From Streblospio benedicti (lineage: Eukaryota > Annelida > Polychaeta > Spionida > Spionidae), in assembly GCA_019095985.1 (NCBI GenBank), contig CM032669.1, forward strand, positions 34,991,624 through 35,055,623: a stretch of DNA of 64,000 bases, in the 5' to 3' direction. Below, one piece after another: positions 24,019-34,814 of the stretch. Numbering within the stretch: position 1 is the first letter of the stretch; each line of letters opens with the position of its first letter. Position numbers and translations under genes: made by a program. The notes below the pieces were generated by a model that worked only from the letters and a program-made list of their open reading frames with translations, ran no database searches and was not told the origin of the DNA.

Positions 24019-25340
24019 TTACCATCTTGTTCTCAGTCCAAATTCATAACAGGTCATGTCTTGAAACATTTCATATCAAAATTGTTAAACTTTCATAAGT
24101 TGTCATAAGTTGTTGTTACTTTTTTTTCATTTTTGACTTGTTGATGTTTAAATTTTTTGATCACTGTGATCTTGAACCACCAGGGACAAATAGAAACGTG
24201 TGATAGAATGAGAATTATCAGTGTATCGTTAGTTGTGGACACATGGACAGTCATTTCTCAAGTTGATTGAATGACCTGGAATTTTTCATCAGTGATTCTA
24301 TTGATGACTGGTCCAGGAATTAAATGCAGTTCTATAATATTTCATATGAAATAATATCCATGTAACACAATGATGTATTTGTTATTTTTACACATTCTTT
24401 TATTGCTTGATTGAATATAGCAATGGTTGATACTCATCCGAATTCTATCTTTACAAATATTATCTTGTCACAAAAGCTTTATTACTGCGACATATTGAAT
24501 TTCATTTTTAAATCATGGATCGATAGAAATTTTTCCCAGTTTATGAACTCTTTTTATGTTGTTGGCAAAACTTTTCTCGGTTTGAATTGAAGCATGTATG
24601 TGAGTATATCTGACAAATAATTTTATGTATAAATTTGCAGTGCTTTATGTAAATGATTGTATCAAATTAAGTGTTAGAGTACATAAGTTGGGATAAAAGT
24701 TGTTTCCTACAATGTATCATGTAGAAGTAAAGACAAGTATTTTTATTGCTATGCACATTGCACAATGATTTTTTCATATGTTACAATTTACTCATTGTTA
24801 TGAATTTGAGAACTGTGTAAGCCTGTAAACTTTTGCTAGTTTAATCAAAACTGTAGTATTAACAAATATTGTATTATGGTTTTATTTGTGCATTAGTAAG
24901 AATATTAAGTGACCAAGATTCTGTTAGTGTATTAGTTGTAGAGCACTGCCCCTCGTGATTAGTTCAAATTAGTTCAACTGTTGGAATGCAGACAAAACGT
25001 TATCTTGTCAGATGGCATCTATTTCATGTTAGTTGCTCCTGTTTTTTAAGAATAGTTTTGATTATTGTGTAGAGCATTTCAATATTTTGTGTTTTAATTG
25101 GATTTTACATTCAATAGATGTGTTTTGTATAAAAATTTATATGGCAGATTATGGAAATATTGCAGAGCTTTCCTTGTAGTGAATTAATCATTTTTTTTTC
25201 TAAGATTCTGTTGATAATTAATCATGATAAAAGGTAAATTATAAAGCTTAAATATTTACCAAGTTTTGTGCATTTTTTTTAGGAAATATGTTTTAATGTA
25301 TATTTGACTCCAAGGTAACAATAAATTTTTATAAAATAGA
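24019..25340 (+). other. 3' UTR of Ly6 copy B
   Basis: It is colinear with 18146-19485, ending at the AATAAA at 25320-25325. Conservation is patchy, with the first 79 nt identical and a 67-nt block at 24931-24997 almost identical. Confidence 0.65.
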
Positions 25341-26750
25341 AATGGTTTATCTTTATATGCTAATGAGTTTGCATCCGACATACATTGACTATTGATACCT
25401 TATCAATGAATGACCACTTACTATCACCAAATATAGCACTCTTGCTCGCACATTCAAATGGTTGTTTGGACAGCACTCAAACATCGTCCATTTTTTGATC
25501 ATGATATATAAATAAATTCATTTGACGTCAGATTCAATTATTTGGTTGATAAAGTCTTAATAGTTTGACGTCTCAAATTTACAAAGGATTACTTCATTAA
25601 ATCATGCAAGAAGAGATTGTCTTAATTAAAATCTACCCATTGAATTAATATAGAACCTAGGGTTAGTTATCATTGTGTCAACATTTATTTTCCATGTGAT
25701 AGTTTGTGCCAAAAACTAAAATCCTTAAACAACACAAAATATATATATATGAAAATTTAGATACTAAAAAGCAATCCACAGTTAAAAATTAACATTATCA
25801 TGATCAGTTGATACTGGTGCAATGTAGATTCTGGTCTGTTGTAATCTTTTTTAATGGATAGCATTTTGCCCTTCACAATTTATTTCTTTAGACTAGTGTC
25901 ATCGTTTACCCTCTAACGCGATACTGCGATGAAGGTTAAACTCATGTCCTTATTCAAAGTCATCTATTAGCCATCCTTTATGAGGTTGGTGCAGAGGTGG
26001 ACACTGTTTACACCTGCCTTAATAAATATGCATGGTGATTCCTGTACATAGTAATGATATCCAGTCACTTTTACATGGTAATGATATCCAATCTCCTTTG
26101 ATAACTTTGCTTAGTGTTAAAATCAGTCAAATGAATATCTCAATATTGATTATAAATCATTAAATGCCACTGATAATTATATAATTTATAAAATCTGATT
26201 TAGAAGTTTCATATTTCTTTACACCACTAAATATTAAACTGTCCTAAACTTTAACTCCAAAATATAATCATGGTTTGGAATAAAGATTAGACCTACTTTT
26301 ATTTCATTTAATCAGAAAGTTGGATATAAAATAAATAAATAAAATGAAAATATTATTGTTGATCTTCAAATATTTGGTTTTAAATTAACATCATATACCT
26401 TCTATTATACTTTTAGCAAGTACTCTTTAGGAAGAACTTAAAATTGTCATTGTAACATATTTAAAATAAACTCTCTGGATTGTGTTGATACAATTCACAA
26501 GGCATAAGTAAAAGTATTTGTGACAGAACGTTATGAACACAAATCCATGGTAATGTTGGGTGTTGAGCAAACTTGTTTCAAAGTTGCATACTGCTTTGTG
26601 ATACCTAGTAATTTGCTCAAGTTAAAAACCATTTTCTTGCGAATCTTTTTTTCATGCCATGGTATGCAAATGCAGTGTTCTAAACAAAATAAATTGCACT
26701 TCTCTTTCTGACCTTTCACACTAAATACAATGACATACAAAGAGACATAA
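25341..26750. other. Gene-free A+T-rich stretch
   Basis: No exon, RNA gene or repeat end could be recognised. Confidence 0.5.
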
Positions 26751-28897
26751 GACTAGATTAAGATAACTAAAGCAACACAAAGAATATTGCAATGCAATTC
26801 TTTATTTTATGTAAACAATTAGGTGGACATGATGTGCTGCTTTGTCAAATTCATATATATTTTATTTCAATATAACTATCAACGAATATCTATTTACAAG
26901 AATAAAACATCAAATGCAGTCTATAAATCTTATTCACACCAGTAAAAAAAAAGACCTGTCATATCAAAGTAACTAATTTGCGGTCTCCACTATAAAATTT
27001 CTAAATAACAACCAATTATATATTTATAATCTTTAAAATGTAATATCTATCACACTGAAATACAACATTAATTATAATATCTAAATCGGAACATGTACGC
27101 ACAATCAAAATACATATGTACCAGCATTTCACAATCTACACATCTATACCCAGACGTTAGACAATTCAAGATACTCACAAAACAATATAAATATTAAAAA
27201 CACATCTGCTCATGAGGCTAACTACCTACATGACATGATTGTACATGTAGCAATTTAAATAAAAAATTGAAGTATTCACTTTGAAAACAAAAGCAGTCAT
27301 GATTAGCTGACAAAAAAATAATTTCTCCAGTGAATTGCTCTATTATAGAGCAAAATTTAGCAATAAGTGGTGAATTAATTAAGTACAATTTTTGTTAAAG
27401 AAAAATAGCACCATAATCGTTTTAGTTATAAGCCTTAGGTTTGATTTACAATTTATGTTAGTGTCATGGGCTCATGCTTCAGCACTTGATTGCTCCACTA
27501 AATGCTACAAAATAATATACTTTTATGATTAATACTTAGATGCAGTTTTAAAATTTCCATATAAGATGTGTTATTGTCAACATGACACCATTATAAACAC
27601 AAATTTTGTTCGCAATTTCAGCATTATTATATCTACTTCAGTACAATTTACGTCCACATCCTTAATTCAAAAGATTCTGCATATTTGAATAGTGACTATG
27701 TTATGAATTACGCCGATACTAATTTAGCTTTTGTTAAATGGCATAATCAATTTTGAAAAGTCATATATTTGATTCACGATTAACAAGTTTTCATAAAATA
27801 TATATATAACCTTTTGAGGAAAATTGTCTTCCATGCATTATTTAATTCAGCAGTATAGATTTTTAAATATAATGCACAGTATAAAGAGCACAATAAATGC
27901 CCAACCAAGACAGCAAGACTTCTTGCATGTCTGTGATTTTCAAATTGTTAAGATTACAACACTATTACTGTTTAGGAACTTACAAAAAAAAAATATCAAT
28001 TTCAAAAACATTTAAAATATTGGGGAATCAGTACGGCTAAATTGATAAACATTGCTGCCCTTTTTGAAATCACAAATTAATCAAATAAATACACAATTAT
28101 AGCATTTGTACACATAAATGGTACACGACTAACATTATTTAAACATATTGGTAAATGTCAAATAACTATACGTACTTTCTAAGGAAAAAGAAAAGTCTAA
28201 CATGGTAATATACAATACAAGCTAAACACACCCTTTTAGAATTTAGTACTACAATCATTTAAACATCCAACCGTACATTATTATGATTATCAAGTACTTT
28301 TACATTTACTTCACATTGATATGTGCATTATCTATACAGTTTTGCAGTATTATTCTGAATATTTGAGTTTTTTCGAGTAGACAAAAATGAACAAACTTCT
28401 CCCTGTATATCAGGATAAAGCCATTTTAAGATGAGGGTTCATGAATGGATTATTTCAGAAGTGTGTAAGTTCCTTACAACTAGGATGAAAACATCTGAAA
28501 CACAAATTCTCTTCATCCAAATCCCAACCATTATCATATACTATAGCAATCAATCAGCATATATCTATATCAAACATAGTTTAGATGTTCATAGGATGAG
28601 TATACTCAAGACATTTTTGTAGAAATCAAAATTAAAAGTTCATGGTTGTTAAAATTGAAAACACAACACACAGTCACACATCTTAGTTGTACTAATCATA
28701 GTAGCTTATATTACCCAAAGTCACCAGTATCATTCTTTTATCACTTCTAAACACGTCTTTTGAATACATATGAAAAGATGATATTTGAATATTTTTAATC
28801 TTTCTCTTTATTTTCTTCAACAGTGTACTAATTACTAATACATTAGAACATATAGTTATGTCCACTCCACAGTCACTGATGCTGGTGCCATTTTAAT

Positions 28898-29499
28898 TTT
28901 AAAGATAATGCTCAGTCATAAAAGTGTACTCTGTAAAACTATGCCTTTTCTGTTGTAAGCGTTAGGAAACTAAGTTATATTTTTTACATAATCATATTGT
29001 GTTAGTACCTACTGGATTAATCTTGTAAAATGTGTACATTCCAATATACTACAGAGTATATTTCATTCATTTTATGGTTTTACAAACTAATGATGTGTGT
29101 AAACACGAAAACATAATGTGTTCTTCATGTCGTCGGTTCCATTTAATAAAAATTATCTATATAGTTATACTTTTAAACAAAGGTGAATATATCATGCTGT
29201 CATGTTTATGAAAACACAAGTACATGGGAAGTTACATAAGCAAATGATTTTTGCCAGACATTTGTACATTTTTAACAGTAAACGTCACATGAAACATTGT
29301 AATGAAAGGCAGCTTCTTAAATTCCTCCAGAAGTTACATCTGACTAATTCTTATGTTTTTTATGGCGTAATCTCTAAATTGTTTAAGTTATTCTCTTAGG
29401 GCTGTTCAAATTAACGGAATTTTCAGAACACACAAAACACCATGTTCCTTCTATCAAAGCATACGGGTACTTGTTGGGGCACTGAGCATAACCTTTAAA
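28898..29499. mobile_element. MITE, TTTAAAGGTTATGCTCAG family, copy 1
   Basis: It begins TTTAAAGATAATGCTCAGTC and ends CACTGAGCATAACCTTTAAA, inverted copies of each other. Inner words (ACAAGTACATGGGAAGT, GCAAATGATTTT) are shared in order with 32071-32564. Length is about 600 bp with no coding frame. Confidence 0.8.
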
Positions 29500-30037
29500 T
29501 AAGTTGAATTGGACGACATAAGAATATTTCATTTGAAATTATTTTGATAAATTACTAGCCATAATAAATAAACTAAAAGAAAAAATCACAAATCTGCAGT
29601 TTCAAAGAATTGTACAAGTGTGAATTATTTCACATATTGAAATATGCACATACTAAATATCTTTGACCATTTTTCTAACAAATTAATATACAACAATCAA
29701 ATTTACAAATGCAAACAATTACATGATTATTTTTTCTATTAATTAATATATTTATATCATTTTGGAACATACATATATATAAATCGATACAAAAACAATT
29801 TGATAAAATGATTTTGTAGCATTGTAATGCAAATATACACAGCAGTAAATGTATGCATGCATAAAATTAACACAACTCATGTTTTGAGAACAATATCACA
29901 TAATATCATTCATATCACATCAATAAAAAGAAATCTTGACTTGGGGAGGGTTTAAAACCCATGATGTGCTACATACCAATCAGATATCAGATCCTACACA
30001 TTAACCTTGTGAACAAGGCTTCCAAATGCAACATACA

Positions 30038-30249
30038 CAGGGCTTGACACTAAAATTTGTTTCTTACTTGCCCTGCATGGTATATGTGAAATCCAGTTGT
30101 ATTAATGATAAATTAAATCTAATTTTTACTTACCATTAACTTAACTTTATGCCTAAAATCAATCTAATGGCATGCCCAATCTATAATTTGGTGTGCCCTG
30201 AGTAAAGTTTCATATGCCACGGGCACTCGATAACTAATGTCAAGGCCTG
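30038..30249. mobile_element. Small foldback element with CAGGGCTTGACACTAA ends
   Basis: It starts CAGGGCTTGACACTAA and ends ACTAATGTCAAGGCCTG, inverted. CTTGCCCTGCATGG and GTGCCCTGAGTAAA lie subterminally. The end sequence and internal CCCTG words resemble the element at 32929-33295. No clear target duplication is seen. Confidence 0.65.
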
Positions 30250-30416
30250 ATATAAAAAATCTGAGAATCGTTATTTTTAATTGAAAACGGGAGACCAAAC
30301 AATAAATATAAAAAGAAATAGATATGCACCAAGAAACCTCGCATACCGCACAGGTATAGAGCCATATGAACACAACACATCTCATATCCAATACGAGAAC
30401 CAGTTTCACACTATTG

Positions 30417-33400
30417 CTAACTGATCACACAACTCTTTCGGCAGTTCGTTGGTGAATCAGAAGGCCGTACAATTTTATGATGCTTTTTGCCTGTCTTTGT
30501 ACTGGTGTGGTGAAAACTGGAGGAGTGGATCCGCATATGAGTTTTATTGTGTAAGAGGTATGACTTGATTTGTGATTTGAGAGCTGTGGGCAGAGGCAGC
30601 TGGTCAATACTGTATATGGTCGTATAGTTGGCGATTGTCCGACAACATAATTCTTGTAATGAGTGAACTGAAATAGTGCCACAGTCTTCTATTAATAACA
30701 TTAATCATATAGAATAAAAAATCAAGTGATGTCAAGTATTTCAAAATTATTTCTAAGTCTTAGAAGAAAACATAAGTTTCTATTTTTTTTAATTAAAGAT
30801 TATGTAATTATAAGGCCAGGATAGCTTGATTCTATGGACGACAGGCGCGCCGAAATATATCAAAACAACACCCGAATAATCTGTTCAATTACATGTGTTT
30901 TAATATTCGCCTACAATTCAGATAGATCCATTTTTTATTCATTCATCGGCCAATGGGGCAAGTAGTGACGTCACATTACCAGGGATGCCATTGCCCAGCA
31001 GGTGCGCAGGACATTTGAACTATTGAGCATGCGCACTGACATGAAAGTGTGCATGTTTCCCCTTAAAAAGCACTAATAAATAATATTAAATAAAGAACAA
31101 AATGATCATTGTTAATTGATATACACACACCACCTAATTACAGTGAGGAATGATTTTTTTTTTCATTTGCCCCTCCCAAATTTTAATCTCGGATTTTAAT
31201 TATTTTCATTTTTCCCCCTTCCTATCCACTAAAGAGCGTATGTTCTTTTTTTATTATTCTCACAAACCTTGTGGAAAATTTTACAGCCAATTTTCTCATC
31301 ATCCATAGAATCAAGTTACCCTGGTCTAATCTAAAATAATACATCTGACATAAGAACGTTTGTCAAAAAGTTTGAAATAGAGTGTCGTTATTCCAATACA
31401 GATCACCAAGAAAATTTGTGATTCACATACCTTTATTTGGTCCCCACGACCGCGTCATTCCATTGCGTTTCAGAGCTACCCTTGATAGTTCTGCCAATGA
31501 TTCAATCACATTGAAATCACACAATGGACTCACTTCAAAAAACGTCATGTCATTCTTGATCGCATACGTCTCGGCTGAAAGCTCACTAACTTCCCTTTTG
31601 AATGCTAAGTGGCAACGATTGCCAATGAGAATCTTTGGGACTCCAGGGGCATGCTAAAATAGTAGAAAGTGTGATGGATGACCAAACTATGTGGACACAA
31701 CAAGTTACAAAGTTCTATTGAATGACATACTAATAACATGTTTTCATTTAGTATAAAAATCATTTATTAGACTATCTTTCATTAAACAAGATGATTAAAA
31801 AGTTATATATATATATTCTAACCTCATCAACTTCTTTCAGCCAGCGATCAATTCCTTCAAACGACCATTTATTTGTGATGTCATAGACTAACAAGATACC
31901 TTGTGCACCCCTCGAATATGATCTAAATATGGTACAAAATCTTCCCTGTCCAGAAGTATCCCTATATTGGAAGAATGATTTTGAATTGAATAAAAAAGAA
32001 CTTAGAAAGTTAGAAAGGATGTAAATAATTTAATAAATTGTCACAATTCAAGTAAAATTCCAGAGTAAGATTTAAAGATCATGCTCAGCCATAAAAATAT
32101 TGGTTCAGTGAAAACTATTATCAATAAATGAGGTCTTTTACGTTTATAAGATTTAAGGAAATTAAGATTTATATTTTTCACACCTGACATTTACTTAAAA
32201 ATCGAATAGAAATAATCGTGTTTTCTTGTTTACAAAAATACAAGGGCACGGAAAGTAATTAGTTATGTAAGCAGATGATTTTCCCTAGACATTTTGTACT
32301 GTTTCAATGGCAGACGTCCCAGATGACATCGTTGAGATAGTGGACTTCTTACGTACACCGTGGATTTACATGTGACGAAAATCATTTTCTGTACATTTTT
32401 CACCTACACATGTGTTGATGGGTTTATTGCACTTTTTATAGGGTGGCATTTAAATTGTTCCAATTAGATTCTATTAGATTTACTGGTAGAAATATCTGAA
32501 TGCACTAAATACATTACACTACTATCAAAGTACAGTTGTTCGGCCACTGAGCATAACCTTTAAAGTGTAAAGTATACTAAATTTAGTTTTCCTTGCAAGA
32601 GTATAATTAAAGGGGAGGGGTACTAGACTATCAATATATTATATGACAAATACTATCTTCAAAATTCACATTCATCAAAGATTTTGAGAAAGTGTAATAC
32701 ATACCATAGCTGTAGCTTTACTCTTTTCCCATCCAAAAGAATTGTTGTAGTTTTATAATAAACCCCTGCATATAAATAAAATCATATATTAAACAACTAT
32801 AAAAAAAAGTCCTAGAAGTCCTAGAAGAAATTTTTCAAACTTGTGCTGTGACTACAAGATCTGCAGTTATCATAGGTACTGTATATGTACATGTTTTATA
32901 TAGTCTACTATTGGCCACTACAGTAATTCAGGGCTGAACGCTAGCTAGTGCCCTGGTGTCCTGGGCACATCAAATCTAAGTCAGGGCACATCAAATCTTA
33001 GACTCCTGTGCCCTGATGGGCACACCATAAAAAAAGTACCAGTTATTATATTTTAGCTAAACTCGACCATCATATCCACAATGTTGTATTCCCTATGGTG
33101 AAACAAACAATGTATAAATGAAGTTTTCATGTTGATCTGATAGTTGAACTATTTTTTTATTTATTTTTTTTATTTTGCTGTCTGCGTTTTAGCTAAAAAA
33201 TTTCAGGGCACATAAAAATGAGATCAGGGCACATGGATTTGGACTATCACGTGCCCTGTCGGGCACGCGAAAAAAAAAGTTAGTGTTAAGCTCTGCTACT
33301 CATGCTGTGGATGTTACATCTATAACAGGTCATAGTGATCCATGTTATCCAGACAATATATCTTTCTCAACTCCCTAGGGAGCACACTGCAGATGCAAAC

Positions 33401-34480
33401 ATGCCGATCCCTTGCACACTTGTTTGACCTGTAAGTGTATGCACTTAGCTACAGAAGCATATCTAACAGTACTTATACTTAGTATCTTACATAGGGATTT
33501 TAGCCTGCCAAGACACAGTAGCCGGGCTATAGACAGAAAAATAAAGGGCTCTGATTCCTAAAGACAGTCATACTAATTCAGATGTACATGTAATACATCT
33601 TTTACTGATCAAATCATTTGGACCAGAAACCAAACTTCCACCAAACTTCCATTTCTTCCGCATTTCTTCCATTTCTTCCAGTTTCTTTAGCATTTCTTCC
33701 GCCTCCCCGAAGAAATAGGAAACTTCCGGAAGATTGCCAACCCTGTCAGAGGTCATATCTTAACATTTGAGTTTCAGAGTGCCTTTAAGTACAGATCTTG
33801 TGAGAATACTTGTAGCATCTTCATTCAACAGTTAAAACCTTTCCAGACAATATCATCCGTGCATGGTTACTAGATATATTCACCTTTCAGTCATAGTCAG
33901 AGCACAACGACAACATGACGCCATCCGGCATAGCGAGCAAGTGATTTAAAATTGCCAGATGCGAGTCAGAGTGAAATGTATGTGATATTGCAAGCATTTA
34001 TACGAACAACCACTCGCTAGATCACCAGTCGCTAAAACCGGCCATACACATAAACCATGAATTGTATGATATAATTTTTAGTGACTTCTACAACAGGTTG
34101 TTCACATCATACGCAAGATTTGCACATTGTGAGTATGGCCGAACAGTGCATTGATGCTCTAGAAACATTGTCATACAGAGGCCATCAGTGATTTCTCTTT
34201 ACATTAGTTAACCTAGGAGTTTTCTTTACATTAATAAACACTAGATTATTAACAAAGTGTTCAGTCAAATTTACAATTTGCTAGATATAGAAGTCACATA
34301 TAATAACTGACCTGTTGAGCACCCAGTATAAGGAGAATCTGCTGAGCCTTCTTCCAGCCCATTTAATATCTCTTCTTTACCTACATCACTGTCACCAACC
34401 AAGAGGAATTTCAAAACATAATCATACGGTTTGGATTTGTTGATGGGAATAGGAGATGATGGGGAAGCTGCAGCACACAT
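30417..34480 (-). CDS. RAB40: RAB40-type SOCS-box small GTPase
   Basis: Five exons with consistent phases: 34312-34480, 32705-32765, 31823-31961, 31431-31653 and 30417-30667, giving 280 residues, close to human RAB40C. The Rab fold is clear: the P-loop in [16 protein letters not shown], switch [42 protein letters not shown], and GNR in place of the usual NKxD, which is also characteristic of RAB40. A SOCS box follows ([20 protein letters not shown], then [15 protein letters not shown]), the part that recruits Elongin B/C and Cullin-5. The protein ends in CVIS, a CaaX-like prenylation site comparable with CKIS in vertebrates. It should act as the substrate-recognition part of a CRL5 ubiquitin ligase. 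The N-terminus [14 protein letters not shown] is longer than in vertebrates. Confidence 0.95.
32071..32564. mobile_element. MITE, TTTAAAGGTTATGCTCAG family, copy 2
   Basis: It starts TTTAAAGATCATGCTCAGCC and ends CACTGAGCATAACCTTTAAA. It lies in the RAB40 intron between exons 2 and 3. Internal similarity to 28898-29499 is patchy but colinear. Confidence 0.8.
32929..33295. mobile_element. Foldback element rich in GTGCCCTG words
   Basis: The start CAGGGCTGAACGCTAGC pairs with the end TTAGTGTTAAGCTCTG. AGTGCCCTGG, GGGCACATCAAATC and CCTGTCGGGCACGC lie subterminally as nested inverted words. It lies in RAB40 intron 1. Confidence 0.7.
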
Positions 34481-34814
34481 CTTGACTAAGTGGACTAAAG
34501 TACACTAGTGTAATGTGTGAATAATTTACATCTTGATTCACATATAGTGAGTCTTCTACGTAGCAAATATCTTTGCTTCGCCGGCCATGATCCGATTTAA
34601 GTATTCAATAGTAAGAACTTAGATATAATAGCCAAATTCCAAAAATTTCGCAAATGTCACAAATTTTCTTTTCTGCTCATGCGCATGCGCTACTGAATTT
34701 GACAACATCCTGTGCGCATGCGCCCAACCACCTGTCACCAACACCCGCTTCGTTTAATTTTGAGTATTTCTTTAAAATCGTATGAAAACAATAAATAAAG
34801 CAAGCTCGGGCGCA
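34481..34814. promoter_or_regulatory. Probable bidirectional promoter of RAB40 and PALB2
   Basis: The 334 bp between the RAB40 start codon and a candidate PALB2 first exon is the only locally CpG-containing stretch here. It holds two perfect GCGCATGCGC palindromes, at 34681-34690 and 34714-34723, matching the NRF1 binding consensus. Transcription starts are not visible in sequence, so the promoter assignment is inference. Confidence 0.6.

Larger units (their letters stand above)
26751..30416 (-). other. A+T-rich stretch, possibly the long RAB40 3' UTR
   Basis: It follows the RAB40 stop directly on the minus strand with no other gene signal. A TTTATT near 26802 reads AATAAA on the minus strand. 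That the transcript runs this far is inference. Two inverted-repeat elements lie inside (28898-29499 and 30038-30249). Confidence 0.35.
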
